From positions 1-64,000 of the forward strand of contig NW_027417066.1 of assembly GCF_009905375.1 (NCBI RefSeq): DNA of 64,000 nucleotides, written 5' to 3'. Shown piece after piece: positions 1 through 11,836 of the stretch (position 1 is its first letter; each line of letters begins with the position of its first letter). A program made the position numbers and the translations under genes. Under the pieces are notes generated by a model. That model did not search any database. It saw nothing but the letters and a program-made list of their open reading frames with translations, and was not told the origin of the DNA. Origin of the DNA: Apium graveolens (taxonomy: Eukaryota > Streptophyta > Magnoliopsida > Apiales > Apiaceae).

Positions 1-626
1 TTTTTAAAAATTCAAAAGAGTAGTTTGATAGTGACTTGACAGTCACATGCGTTTGATAGATGTAATGGAATGTGGCAGCCTGTTTGAAGGTTTTAGAGAA
101 CAATAAGCATTTCCATTTCCATGCTAATAGATGATATTCAAAGATGCTGGAAAGAGAAATTGAGGCTGCAGTGAGGTTAGACTAGATATAGTTTTGTCTT
201 ATTATCTTGTCTTTTTATAATGTAACTTGGTGATATATAAACCAAGAGTAACAAGTTAAAAAGAATCCAAGTGAGTAGCATTTTTCCAGAGAAATTGATA
301 AGGCAAAATCTGTTAAGAATTTCTCTATTCTGAAGTCTCAACTTGTAAGCATCTGTGAACAATTTTGTTACACCAAAGTTCTCATCCTAACTATATATCT
401 CTAGTGGAAAAGTTAATCCACCAGAAAGTTTTTAAATACTTGTATTTATTTACTCTGTGCTTTGATTTCAATATTACTTTCATTCTGCACATAGCTAAAT
501 CAAACACAGATATTATATATATATATATATTTATAGAAGAACAGTTTTTGAAATTTGAAAAGGAAGCCAGAATTACATTCAACCCCCCTTCGGTAATTCT
601 TCTTCTTAGATTGTTTGGGAATAACA
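1..626 (+). repeat. 5' LTR of element I (3' part only)
   Basis: Positions 11-626 align with about 31513-32139, the 3' LTR of the same element. The LTR ends in ...ggaataaca, directly before the PBS. About 400 bp of its left end are outside the window. It holds a TATA-like box (234-240), a TA dinucleotide run (513-531) and a C-run before the end (584-590). Short ORFs predicted on both strands here are not genes. Confidence 0.9.
234..240 (+). promoter_or_regulatory. Putative TATA box in LTR of element I
   Basis: The heptamer tatataa lies in gtgatatataaaccaag and is preserved in the 3' LTR at 31745-31751, although the two LTRs are about 7-8% diverged. Its place in the middle of the LTR fits the U3/R border. 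The role is inferred from sequence and position only. Confidence 0.45.
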
Positions 627-628
627 AT

Positions 629-640
629 TGGTATCAGAGC
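629..640 (+). promoter_or_regulatory. Primer binding site of element I (initiator tRNA-Met)
   Basis: tggtatcagagc, two bases after the 5' LTR end, is complementary to the 3' end of plant initiator tRNA-Met. This is where minus-strand DNA synthesis would have started. Confidence 0.9.
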
Positions 641-687
641 AAGCTCCTTGAAGAACAAAGAGTTTAAAGATCACAACAACTAACAAG

Positions 688-1693
688 ATGAACAAAAAGA
701 TGTAGGAGTAATGATTTTATTTATGGACAAAGACAAACTATCACCATTGGAAGGTGAAGATGCACCTGCATCTCCTATCTCAAGATGAAGCATATGTGGA
801 CTGCATTGAGAAAGGTCCACATGTCCCTATGAGAGCTGCTACAAGCATGAAGCATCAGTTCCAAAGCCACAAGCAGAATGGTCTGATCCAGATAAAGAAC
901 AAGTTCAAAAGGATAAAAAGGCCATGAACATCATGTTTAATGGTGTTGACAGTGACATGTTTGACAACATCATAAACTACAAAACTGCTAAGGATGTCTG
1001 GGATACAATTTAGGTTATATGTGACGGAACCGAGCAAGTAAGGGAGATCAGAATGCAACTCTTCATTCAGCAATATGAGCATTTCTATAGTGAAGAACGT
1101 GAATCGCTCACTCACATTTTCAGTAGATTCTAAAAACTACTGAATGCTCTAAAACTGCATGGAAGGGTCTATCAAAAAAAGACTCAAACCTCAAATTCCT
1201 TAGATCTCTGCTAAAGGAATGGAAGCCTATGACAGTCTCATTGAGAAATTCTCAAGATTACAAGGAGTTCACCTTGGATATACTGTGTGGTATCCTAAAA
1301 ACCTAAGAGCTTGAAATAGATCAAGATGAGAAGATGTAAAAAGGAAGAAAGAAAGGTGGATTGATTGCATTAGTTGTTGAGCAAGAAAAGGAGTAGGAGA
1401 TAAAGGTTGAAGTTGTTGATTCTGCACCAAAACCTAGAGTTTGTGAAGGCAAGGGAAAAGGGCTAGTAGCTGAACATGAAGACCATCTTAGTCAAGATGA
1501 CATGGATGACATATATGAGCATCTTGCTTTTCTATCCAGGAGATTTGCCAAGCTCAAATTCAAGAAGAACTTTGGAGCAGCTAAGTCAAATAAAAACATG
1601 GTTGATAATTCTAAATTCAAGTGTCTCAAGTGTGGCTTGGCAGGTCATTTTGCTAGTGAGTGCAGAAAGCATGATTCTGTTAAAAAAAATTGA
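688..1693 (+). pseudogene. gag: gag of element I, decayed (UBN2-like domain and zinc knuckle)
   Basis: This is a nucleocapsid gene remnant. The first ATG after the PBS (688) is followed by a stop after five codons. Gag-like peptide can be read at about 925-1130 (NIMFNGVDSDMFDN..., KTAKDVWDTI, then QVREIRMQLFIQQYEHF), interrupted by stops and frame changes; this matches the UBN2-type gag domain of Copia elements. A CX2CX4HX4C zinc knuckle (CLKCGLAGHFASEC) lies near 1620-1665 in an open stretch from 1502 to 1693. The homologous gag in element II is intact, which confirms the reading. It is non-functional. Confidence 0.8.
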
Positions 1694-3060
1694 GCCTGTT
1701 GATTATAAGGCAGAAATACTTTGAGTTGCTCAATCAAAAGGAAAGGGCTTTCATTACACTAGAAAATGACTGGGTTGCAGATGGATTGGAAGAGGATGAA
1801 GATACAAGCTATGTCAATCTAGCACTTATGGCCAAATCAGATGAAACATAGACAAGTTCATCAAGCAATCATGTAATCACTACCAACCTAACTCATTTAT
1901 CTAAAGCTGAGTGTAATGATGCCATAAATTACATGTCTACTAAATTATATCACCTGCGTGTTACACTCAAGTCTCTCACTAAAGAAAATAATAAAATTAA
2001 AGAGAATAATATATTTTTAAGTGAAAGAAACAATGTGCTAGAAACTCAATTTGTTGAGTTTGAAAAGTTAAAAATAGAGTGCAAGACTGCTAAGGATGAA
2101 CTAACTGAATCCTTAAGAAATAGGAGATTTTGAGAAAGCAACTTGAACGAGAACAGGAAGTAATTAAAGCATGAAAATCATCTAGAGATGTTCATGCTCA
2201 AATTACTAAAGTTCAAGGTATAGAATCTTTTTATGATGCATCCTGAAAAAAGAACAAGGAGAAGCTTGATTGCAATCAGGTTGAAGGACTTTCAATGGAT
2301 GTGGATTCGATGGATGACGAAACTCATCCGTCGAATAATTAAAAGGATTATCCGTCGAAAGACAATGTGCCACATCCGTTGAGTGCAAATAAACCAGATA
2401 GAAAACCAAAGATAGCCAAATTAAATGAAAAATATGGATCAGTTTCTAAGAACTTTATTCCAGGAGAATCAAGTCAAGTGAAACAAAATAAAAGAGTTAA
2501 TATAGGTCATTTGTCTGTTAAGCAATTGAGTGACATGTTGGAGAAAATTGAAGTAAAAGCAGAGTCAACAAGGAAAAAAAATAGAAATGGGAAGTAGGAA
2601 TTAACAAACATAACAACTACAAACCTGATAAATATGCTCCAATAAAAATCTGTGTTGTGGTAGTGTTATTCACTTGTCTGTTAATTGCAAACTTACTTTG
2701 CCTACTCCCATGTCGGCACTACCTTCATTTCCCAGCATGCCTACAATGCCTGTAAATGTTATGCCTGCACACAATTTGAATGCACAGTATGCTAACATTC
2801 CATTTACACAAAAATCCATATTATCTGGCATTTAGTATGCCACAAATGCCATTTACCATGCCTTACTGGAATAACATGTTTGCACAGAATATGCCTTTTC
2901 ATGTTAATCAAGCTGTGCATAATAATTCTACAATGATGAATGGTTGCAAGGATTCTACTCAATTGACTAAGGATGAACTTCAAGTACCTAAGTCAAATGA
3001 AGAAAAACCCATTAACCTAAGAAAAAGGCAAACAAAATAGGACCCAAGGAAACTTAGGTA
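1694..3060 (+). pseudogene. Post-knuckle gag region of element I (coiled coil, Met/Pro-rich), decayed
   Basis: This stretch links the zinc knuckle to the protease, as in sirevirus gag proteins. It holds a coiled-coil segment at 1933-2133 (rich in Lys, Glu, Asn and Leu), an open stretch at 2367-2597 containing VNIGHLSVKQLSDMLEKIEV, and a Met/Pro-rich segment at 2780-3040 with repeated MPxMP. Stops and frame changes separate the pieces. Copies of the dispersed CATCCGTYGA motif occur at 2307-2316 (variant, inverted), 2325-2334, 2347-2358 and 2372-2381. No enzymatic domain is visible. Confidence 0.6.
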
Positions 3061-4015
3061 CCAAAATCAACTGGATTTGATTTGTTGCCGTGCAAGGAAA
3101 CATAAAGAATCTTGGTATTCGGATAGTGGGTGCTCAAGGCACATGACTGGAGATTCTACTCTGCTCACTGAGTTCAAGGAAAGAGCTGGCCCAAGTATCA
3201 CTTTTGGAGATGACAAAATGAGTTATACTGTATGATATGGCTTGATTTCAAAAGATAATGTCATCATTGAAGAGGTTGCCCTAGTGGATGGACTCAAGCA
3301 CAATTTATTGAGTATCAGCCAGCTTTGTGACAAGGGCAACTCAGTAACATTCAACTCTGAAGCCTGTGTTGTGACTAACAAAAGAAGCAACAAAGTAGTT
3401 CTCACAAGAGTGAGAAAAGGGAATGTATACTTAGCTGAATTCAACTCATCAAATGCTGAATCAGTTACTTGTCTATTCAGTAAGGCAAGTCAAGATGAAA
3501 GTTGGTTATGGCACAAGAAGCCGTCCCACCTTAATTTCAAGACCATGAATGAGCTGGTTATAAAAGATTTGGCAAGAGGTATTCCCCAAGAGGAATTCTC
3601 AAAGGAGGGACTGTGTGATGCCTGTCAGAAAGGAAAACGAATCAAGGCATCATTCAGAAAGAAGCTTGATTCAAAAATTGAAAAACCTTTGCAACTGTTG
3701 CACATGGACTTATTTGGACCAGGAAACATATTTTCAATCTCAAAGAAAAGGTATTTTCTAGTAATTGTGGATGATTTCTCAAAGTTCTCTTGGACATATT
3801 TTCTCAAGTCCAAAGATGAAGCTAGTGAAATCATCATCAATCACATAAGGCAAGTTAACAATCATCTTGATTTCAAAGTAAGAAGAATCGAGAGTGATAA
3901 TGGAACTGAGTTCAAGAATTCTGTGATGAGATCATTTTGTGAAGAGAATGAGATCATGCATGAATTCTCAGCAACAAGAACTCCACAACAAAATGGTGCA
4001 GTGGAAAGGAAAAAT
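3061..4015 (+). pseudogene. pol: pol of element I, part 1: protease, GAG-pre-integrase, integrase core
   Basis: The aspartic protease motif DSGCSRHMTGD starts near 3122. It is followed by a stop (TGA, about 3230) in the same frame, then the GAG-pre-integrase domain (WLWHKKPSHLNFKTMNEL, with CDACQKGK) and the integrase core. All three catalytic acidic residues are visible: Asp at 3707-3709 (HMDLFGP), Asp at 3896-3898 (SDNGTEFKN) and Glu at 4004-4006 (VERKN). Solo LTR J inserted just after the ERKN codons. The reading frame resumes in phase at 7749 after J and its duplicated target (aaaat), so J and not a frameshift breaks the frame here. Confidence 0.9.
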
Positions 4016-7000
4016 TGTAATGTCCGGGAAATACTATGTAATTATTCTTTTATCAATAAATAATTATTATGTGATTTTTATGTGAATTTTGGTGAATTAT
4101 TTGATGATGGATAATAATATTTGGATGTGTATTTCTGATAGAATTTGGATATTTTGATTTTTAATTATTCAGGATAAAATGTAGATAGTCTTGGTATTTT
4201 TCTGGAAATTTTTGGATCATTATATGATTTTATAAGGATTTATAGAATTAATAATGATTATTTTACAAAATTACTTTTTAATCGGAAATCGTCCCACTTC
4301 AACCATTTTTGCATTTTTACAACCCGAAACTCTTCCAAAAACTACTTCCTAACCTAATCTGATAATTCTGAACACTTTCCGTGTTTTGACTTTTTTAATT
4401 TTGGGTACAGTTTGACCTGTACGAGTCCCGACGTGAAATTTTCGATATGCTAATCATTTTATAGATCGATAAACTCCATAATTTCAAAAGGAGAGATATT
4501 ATCACTTTATTTTCGTATAAATTATTTATAAGAGTCTCTGTTTTAATAATTATCCAAATCTGGTATTAAAATTGTATCGCCTTTATAGTTACTTAGCGGC
4601 TAAGTAACCTATTTTGGATCCGATATTTAAATTTAATTGTTGAATTATTAAATAAATAAATTATGTGATGGGGTTGTCGGCTATGTGTTGCTGTATTATT
4701 AATTGTTTGTGATTTGCTGGACGCGAAGATTAATTTTATAATTAATTATCGAGCTTTATGAATTTAATTCATTTTAAAGTAATTTTATTGATTATTTATT
4801 CTTATAAATGCTAAAATTGTTTCTAAAATTATTTTTATTGTTTTATAATTTTATTTATTATTTTTAGGAGTTTATAAAATTTAGAAATCAATATTTTATT
4901 GATTATTTATCTTTAAATAATTTTCTGATTTCATTTAATTGTAAAATATGTATTTAATTCCAAAATTCTTCAAAAATTATGAAATCCATATTTTATTAAG
5001 TTTGGAATAATTCGAGGATTTTAAAATTATTCTGGTAATTTTCTGGCTTTTATTCACTCGCGCGTTTACTCGTTAGTTCATTAAAATGCGGGCCTGATGT
5101 GTATTTCAAAAATGATTCAGAAATTTTGGAAATGTTATTCTATTAGCTTCTAAATATTCTGGGAAATTTGAGATTATTTTGGATTTACTCCGATGTATAT
5201 ATTACGCAAAAAAATGTATCGTTAAAAATTAGAATTCGGTGTCAAAATTGGGTAATAAAATAGGAATAAAGAACAGATAGACACAATCATGCTTATCATT
5301 TTCTACAGCTCTCTATCTCTCTCCTGTTAATTTCAATCGCTCGTGTCTCTCTCCTCGATCTCTCTCTTCGCACTCTCAATTTCATCTCTCTCGATTGTTT
5401 CTCTCTCAATCAATCTCTCCCGTATTCTCTTTCTCTCCCCCCTTTTTTCCCCTGTTTCTTCTCTCTCCGATAAGCACTGCTGCGTTTTCTCCGGTGCCGC
5501 CCTGTTTTCCGGCGTGTATCAATTTGTGCGTGTATGTATAGTTGTGTGCGTGTATACAATTTGTCTATGTATAGTCGTGTGCGTGTATACAGTTTGTGTG
5601 TGTATTTCTGCGTGCGTAGGTTTTATGTATGTTAGTGGCTGTGATCGTCGCCGCCTCCTGGACTCCGGCGAGGCATGGTGGCGTAATGTTCGATTTCTGC
5701 CGGTTCTTTTCCTTTCCGGCGTCGATCTGTTTCGCTGTTCAGTATTGTTACACGCGCGTATGTTGTGGGGATTTAATTTAATTTGATTATCTATTTTTAT
5801 TTTCTGCACAAAGTAATTGATTAAGTTCATGAAAGAAATAAAATAATAATATCATATTGTTGTGCGAGAAAATATTAATTTAATCGGGGGGATTCGTGTA
5901 GGATGTCCGGTATATACGGGAACCCGCGAAATCTTACCGCCGTCGGCGATGAGCCCGGCGAGCCGACAGTGGGCGATGATGATTTTTATCTGAGTCCTAC
6001 ATTTATTAATTAAATAAAATTAGTTCAGTAAAAATTAATTGCGAAACAAAAAATACAAACAAAAATATAAAGTACGGATAATAATAAATAATTGAAGTTG
6101 CACTGGTGTTTGGGATTGTAAGTTGGATTGGATGTTGTTGTTGATTGTGATTGATTTGACGTCGGGATGTTCGACGGGTAGGCCAATAAACAAAGGAGAC
6201 GCTGCCCGATTTTTGGGAAATTAATTCTGAAAAATACGGGGACGTACCCTGTAATTGTCGGAGACGTCGAACGAGGAAATATAATTACATTATACGAACC
6301 CAAATTACGTGTCGTGACAAAAATATTTTATGAATAATTGATCACCCTATTTTCCAAAACAACGAGTGTACGTACTTTCCGAAAAAAATACCGAACCAAG
6401 TTTCGAAGATGTGAACCATAATTGCTATGTATATTTCAGTAATATATATATATATATATATATATGCGTTGGGTTATGAAATCGTATGGGTAGAATAGGA
6501 TAGTGGTGTTATGTTAAGCGAGATGATATCTGAATTAGGGTATTTCAACCCTGTAGGTCTTAGTCGGAAGACCCGAGTATCGACATCGGACTAGGAACGA
6601 TCTAGTGATTAGAAGTCGAGATCAACGAAGTTCCAATTGAAGGGCCTGAATGTTGGGATCGTATCCAGAATGGGATAGTAGTTTGACGATAAAGCCGAAC
6701 GTCCAAATCGAACCAAAGTCAACTAGTAGCGATTAAAGCTTATTGAGGCAAGTATTCCTGATTTTTCTTTTAAAATACTGCAATTATTTCTTTGTTCCTA
6801 TTCTAAGTTCAGAATAGTTAAAGGTTTTACATTTCGCTGCAATTACTCTAATTATGCATGTTCCTTTCACTATTATTCCTGTAATTTGATTGCTCTCTTG
6901 AGCATATACCCATTCGTTCGGGTTATTTGTGAACCCTGAATTGGGATGTTTTGAATTCAAAATAATTTGACATCAAAATACTCTAGGGGATGGATAGTGA

Positions 7001-7743
7001 TGTGTGGGATTAAGTGTTCTTAATCCTAAGGACCGAGACATAACCGGATCCTTGAGATGGGTCGTAGAGCGTGGGTACCCGACTGGATCTATATAGGGAG
7101 ATATAGATCTGCACTATATCCTGGCTGATCAGCAGGATATAGATGCGAATTAATATCTAGTCTAATTTGTTGTTGATCGCCATTAATGACATTCTCTCTC
7201 TAAAAGTTTTATGATTCCAAAACCGGACAAAACCCTGATTCAGGGGATGAATCTGGTAATCGCTTGTCACTTTTGGATTTATAATTAATGGCTGGTGACA
7301 GCCAACGTTTAGTGGCTCAAATCTCTCAAATAAATAGAATTGTTTAAAATTGTTTAAAGATTTTGTCCAGAAATTTCCTTTGACATTAATGTTTGAAACT
7401 CAAATTATATACTTGCTGGGCATTTTTGGCTCACTCTTGCTTTGAAAATTCTTATTTCTTCCAGTACAGATAAAGTTAAGAGTGAGTAGCTTTGATAGAC
7501 AGCAGAAGTTAGAGAAATCTCCGTTGTGAGAGGTCGAAGATGTTAGAAGAATATGACAAGAGCATTAGTATAAAGGTATTTACATTTGTATTTTAGTTGT
7601 TGTAAGTTGTAGAAGATTAGATTCTGGTTTCATATCATAACCTGTAAATGATCTGGATTCAAGGGGTTAATTGAATATTCTTTTATTTGATGTAAAGATT
7701 GTTTCGTGAAACCAAATCTTGACCCCGGATTTGGGTTGTTGCA
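4016..7743 (+). mobile_element. Element J: Gypsy solo LTR (3728 bp) inside integrase of element I
   Basis: The insert starts TGTAATGTCC, ends GGTTGTTGCA and is flanked by a perfect 5-bp duplication, aaaat (4011-4015 and 7744-7748). I see no PBS, PPT, gag or pol inside it and no internal repeat of its ends, so it is a solo LTR left by recombination between two LTRs. The length, the ...ccccggattt... end and the block at 7411-7464 (ACTTGCTGGGCATTTTTGGC, TCACTCTTGC, then a pyrimidine tract and CAG) match the other Gypsy LTRs in the window and set its orientation as plus. A CT-rich stretch at about 5304-5480 and a TA run at 6442-6465 are inside. The ORFs at 5343-5786 and 5519-5830 are chance readings of low-complexity DNA. 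Confidence 0.88.
5523..5605 (+). repeat. GT-rich imperfect tandem repeat in J
   Basis: Variants of gtgtgcgtgtatacaatttg recur here, including tatagttgtgtgcgtgtata and tatagtcgtgtgcgtgtata, with a period near 31-32 bp. It is low-complexity DNA that creates a spurious ORF. Confidence 0.6.
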
Positions 7744-8645
7744 AAAATAGATCTCTTATTGAAGCTGCAAGGACAATGCTAGAAGAATCAAAGTTACCAA
7801 CATACTTTTGGGTTGAAGCTGTAAATACTGTATGCTACACTCAGAATATTTCTTTAGTTAATCAAGCAAAATACATGACACCCTACCAATTGCTCAAGAA
7901 TAGGAAGCCAACACTAAACTTTCTTCATGTCTTTGGCTGTAAATGCTATATCTTAAGGAATCAAACTGATCAGCATGGGAAGTTTGATGTCAAAGCAGAT
8001 GAAGGCATTTTTATTGGATATGCTGTTGGAAAAGCATATAGAGTCTACAATCTAAGAACCAACATTGTTATGGAATCTGTACATCTTGTGTTTGATGACA
8101 AAAAGATTGAAGGACTGCAAGATGGAGATTTCCATGAAAGCCTTAAATTTGACAATGGTGAGATGGTTTGTGAAGACAGTGATGATGAAAGTGATCAAGA
8201 ACCAATATCTAAGGAAAATGCAGAAAAATCTACAACTAATGATGCACAGAATTCAACATCCGTCGAAAGACCAAGTGCATCATCCATTGGAAGACAATCT
8301 GCATCATCCGTTGAAAAGCAAAATTCAACATCCGTCGAATCATCAATTGAAATTGAGGGCCAATACAGATCACAATCAGAAAGGAACCCAACTATAACTC
8401 AAAGATCCACAAACTCAGGGGGAGTTTCTTCTAATCAAAACTCTGTCACATATTAAGACAACAATGAGGCCTCTTCATCTAGAGCTAATCTACCTTAACA
8501 GAGAAAATGGACTAGAGATTACCCTTTTGAACTGATCATTGGTGATGCATCTTCAAGAATCCAAACAAGGAAAGCAACTCAAGAGGAATGTCTATATAGC
8601 AGCTTTCTATCCCAAGAAGAGCCTAAATAGGTAGAAGAAGCTCTG
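7744..8645 (+). pseudogene. pol: pol of element I, part 2: integrase C-terminus and acidic linker
   Basis: After the duplicated aaaat the integrase continues with RSLIEAARTMLEESKLPTYF and FLHVFGCKCYILRNQ, the standard Copia integrase C-terminal half. An acidic Ser/Thr-rich linker follows (SDDESDQEPISKENAEKS). CATCCGTYGA motifs occur at 8257-8267, 8305-8314 and 8329-8338, with a variant at 8281, so they encode a repeated Ser/Val/Glu stretch. The frame stays constant but has stops at 8454-8456, near 8500 and near 8628. A gggggag motif sits near 8418. It is non-functional. Confidence 0.85.
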
Positions 8646-10144
8646 TTGGATCATTATTGGGTTTTAGCTATGCAGGAGGACCTAAACCAATTTGAAAGAA
8701 ATAAGGTATGGAAGCTGGTACCCAAGCCTAAAAAAAAGAATCCTATTGCTACTAAGTGGGTATTCAGAAACAAGATGGATGAAAATGGCATAGTTGTTAG
8801 GAACAAAGCTAGATTGGTTGCCAAGGCCTATTTCTAACAAGAAGGAATTGATTTTGATGAAACCTTTGCTCATGTTGCAAGACTTGAAGCCATCAGAATT
8901 TTCTTAGCCTATGCAGCCCATGCCAATTTCAAAGCCTATCAAATAGATGTTAAAAGTGCCTTTCTAAATGGCAATTTAGAGGAGGAAGTCTATGTCAGTC
9001 AGCCTCCTGGTTTTGAAGATCCAAATTTTCCAGAATATGTCTACTATCTTTTGAAAGCACTTTATGGACTGAAGCAAGCACCTAGAGCCCGGTATGATAC
9101 TTTGTCTAAGTTTCTCTTAAAAAGTCACTTCATTAGAGGTACTGTTGAAAAAACCTTATTCCTTAGAAATGTTAATGGCTCTAGTTTACTTGTTCAAATT
9201 TATGTAGATGATATTATATTTGGCTCTACAGATGGAAAACTTCGCAAAAAGTTTGCCAAATTGATGCTAAGTAAATATGAAATGAGCATGATGGGAGAAC
9301 TAACTTATTTTCTTGGTTTACAAGTTAAGCAAGTTAGTGATGGAATATTCATTAGTCAAACCAAATATATTTATGATCTTTTGAAGAAGTTTGATCTAAT
9401 GGATTGCACATCTTCAAAAATTCCCATGGCCACTGGAACTAAACTTGAATTAAACACTACTGAAAAGTCTGTGGACATTTCAAGCTATAGGGGCATGGTT
9501 GGCTCACTTTTATATTTAACAGCTAGTAGGACAGATATAATGTTTGCTTATTGTCTTTATGCTAGATTTCATGCTGATCCTAGAGAATCTCATTTAGTAG
9601 CTATTAAGAGAATTTTCAGATATCTCAAGGGAACACCAAAACTTGGCATTTGGTACCCTAGAGATTCTGGCTTTGATCTAACTGATTATTCAGATGCAGA
9701 TTATGCAGGTTGTAAAATTGATAGAAAAAATACAACAGGAACTTGTCAATTTATAGGAAATAAGCTAGTATCCTGGTTTAGTAAAAAGCAAAATTCAGTT
9801 TCTACTTCTACAACTGAAATTGAATATATTGCTGCTGGTAGTTGTCGTGCACATATTTTATGGATGAAAAATCAATTGTTGGACTATGGTCTACAAGTGA
9901 ATAGGATTCCTATTTTCTGTGATAACACACATGTTATTACCATCACTGAGAATCTAGTACAGCATTCAAGGACCAAGCACATTGACATCAAGTACCACTT
10001 CAATAGAGAGCATGTTTGAATGGTACTGTGAAAATTCATTTTGTTCCAAGTGAAAAACAGATTGCAGACATCTTTACCAAACCACTTGATGAATCCACCT
10101 TCACTAGGTTGATAAGTGAGTTAGGTATGCTTAATTACTCCTAA
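8646..10144 (+). pseudogene. pol: pol of element I, part 3: reverse transcriptase and RNase H
   Basis: The RT domain contains [27 protein letters not shown] and the catalytic YVDD at 9201-9212, so the active site is intact. RNase H follows, with YSDADYAG near 9690 and a Ser/Thr-rich [11 protein letters not shown] segment. A TAA at 8835-8837 interrupts the frame where a Gln codon (CAA) would be expected. A small indel near 10016 shifts the frame before the conserved C-terminus (VPSEKQIADIFTKPLDE), which ends with TAA at about 10142-10144. Apart from those lesions the frame is open from 8646 to 10019, surprisingly well preserved for LTRs about 7-8% apart. Confidence 0.9.
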
Positions 10145-10239
10145 TCTATTTTGATGTATGAGCAAATTGAAATGCAGCCCGAGTAAAAGTCGATATTTTC
10201 TTTCTTGGACAAAATTTTGACTAAGTCAGAATTTGTATG

Positions 10240-10436
10240 TCGACGGATGTTCATTATCCGTTAGAAATGAATATCCGGATAATGAACATCCGTTAAATTA
10301 TATTATCCGTCGTAATATCAATTATTACTCTGGGTAATTTTCTCATCATCCGTCGAATTGTACTCAATCTTAGCCGTTAAATTTGAGCATCATCCGCCGA
10401 ATTTACTTACAGCCTGTATGTATATCTCAACGGATA
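10240..10436 (+). repeat. Cluster of CATCCGTCGA / TCGACGGATG motifs between pol and ORF3 of element I
   Basis: At least eight exact or near copies of an 8-10 bp motif lie in both orientations: 10240-10249, 10254-10261, 10276-10282, 10287-10294, 10303-10311, 10346-10355, 10390-10399 and 10427-10436. The same motif recurs elsewhere in element I (2307-2381, 8257-8338, 19753-19867) and its 3' LTR (31191-31516). I saw no such cluster in J, II or K. The function is unknown. Sireviruses are known for short repeated LTR motifs, but I cannot say this is the same thing. Confidence 0.75.
10243..10293 (+). other. Perfect 18-bp hairpin between pol and ORF3 of element I
   Basis: Arm acggatgttcattatccg (10243-10260) is the exact reverse complement of 10276-10293, with a 15-nt loop (10261-10275). 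It lies about 100 bp after the pol stop and about 310 bp before the ORF3 start. As RNA it would be a stable stem in the intergenic spacer. The role is unknown; the structure itself is directly visible. Confidence 0.85.
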
Positions 10437-10605
10437 ATCTTAGAATTTTGACAGTTTTCTTTATTTTTAAACGGCTATTTTGGGCTAATTTGATTGGTTA
10501 CTTAATTTACTTTATAATTTTTGATAGTTTTATTTCCGAGTAAGTATAAAAGCTAATTTTATTTCTATTCTTTACTTTTATCTTTCTCAAGCAATATCCC
10601 TAACT

Positions 10606-11836
10606 ATGTCTTCTCCAAAGCAAAATCTTTTTCTCTACAAACTACTATCATTCTCAGAAATGGCACCGGTAGTCAAGATCATGTCCCAAACTGGGTTTGT
10701 GTATGAAAAGAACAACTTTGTTGTACTAGTAAACAAGGAGATTGCTGCTTCTAATTATTACCACAAAGTAATGGACTTCATTCGAAGTTGCAAACTGAAG
10801 TATGTTATGCTAGAGTCTCCTATTATCTACTGTGAAGTGGTTGAAGAGATATGGACCACTGCTGTTTATACCTCAAGTTACAAAACCATTACCCTTTCTC
10901 TCAAAAGTACAAACTATTGCATAAACAGTGATATAATTCGTGCTTGTTTTCAATTACCTGAGAATAATACACTTAGCCCACACGCAGACACAGATGTAAG
11001 TTCCATGCTCAATTCTATGGGATATTCTTTTGATTCCACCAAGCTAGGTGATGTCAGAAGAAAAGGCCTCAAAAAGGAGTGGAGCTTTCTCTGTGATTCT
11101 TTTATGAATGTATTTTCTGGGAAAATTAGTAATTTTGATGCAGTGACTTACTTACTTGTAAACATGTTATATATGCTGCTTAGTGATAAGTATCATAACT
11201 TTAGTGAGTTTGTTCTGTTTGAATTAGGTTATAAGCTAGGAGACATTAATAAAAGATCTAAAACATATATTATGCTAGATTCTTTATTTTATTGGCTAAC
11301 TTTATTTCTGAAGATCTTACTATTGAGAACCCAACCAACAATCTTGATTGTTGGGTTCAAGAAAGAAGGGTTATTACTGATTTGAACAGGGAAGACCATC
11401 ATAGTGAGTTCCCCCTAGTTTACATGCCAATCATGGAACAACCTCAGGTAAGTGAGGTAAACACTTCTGTCTCCACTACTTCTCAACCTATTTCTTTCCA
11501 AACAATTATGGAAATGACATCTGTGACAATGACCGAAAGATTCCTACCCAAGCCACAAAACCAAAAGTTTCTAAATCCAAATCAAAGAAAGCCCCCTCTA
11601 GTCTCTATCAACAGAAGCTAGTTGTAAAATCTACTAAAAACCAAGAGGGCAGTGTGAAGGGAAGTGAGACTGGTGAGGGACAGGGTGAACATCAATGAAG
11701 CCTTAAGAATAATGTTGGAGAGGTGAGTGAATCCCAGCCTAGCCACACTGCAGTTTCCCAACAAACTGTAGTGATTAATAAGGACAAGAGCTCATTGCTA
11801 GTTGTATCCTCCCAAAAGGATGTGACTATTGAAAAA
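10606..11836 (+). pseudogene. ORF3 of element I, part 1 (N-terminal domain), frameshifted
   Basis: An ATG at 10606 opens a 259-codon frame (MSSPKQNLFLYKLLSFSEMA...). After a shift near 11285 the protein continues in another frame to 11621 (FISEDLTIENPTNNLDCWVQ), then reads on in pieces (SSLLVVSSQKDVTIEK) until element II cuts in at 11837. The N-terminus looks globular, with hydrophobic helices and a segment ITLSLKSTNYCINSDIIRACF; the later part is Ser/Thr/Pro-rich. The ORF lies after pol, in the place where sireviruses such as SIRE1 carry an env-like or accessory ORF. I see no convincing signal peptide or membrane anchor, so I do not call it an envelope. It continues at 19317 and 28769. Confidence 0.65.

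Noticed and set aside
629..640. tRNA-Met-like sequence, also at 13148, 46248 and 58682
   Set aside because: Only the 12-13 nt complementary to a tRNA 3' end are present next to LTRs; these are primer binding sites and not tRNA genes.
5343..5830. ORFs of 147 and 103 codons on opposite strands in J
   Set aside because: They fall in CT-rich and GT-rich low-complexity LTR sequence and have no domain; both strands open at once is a composition effect.
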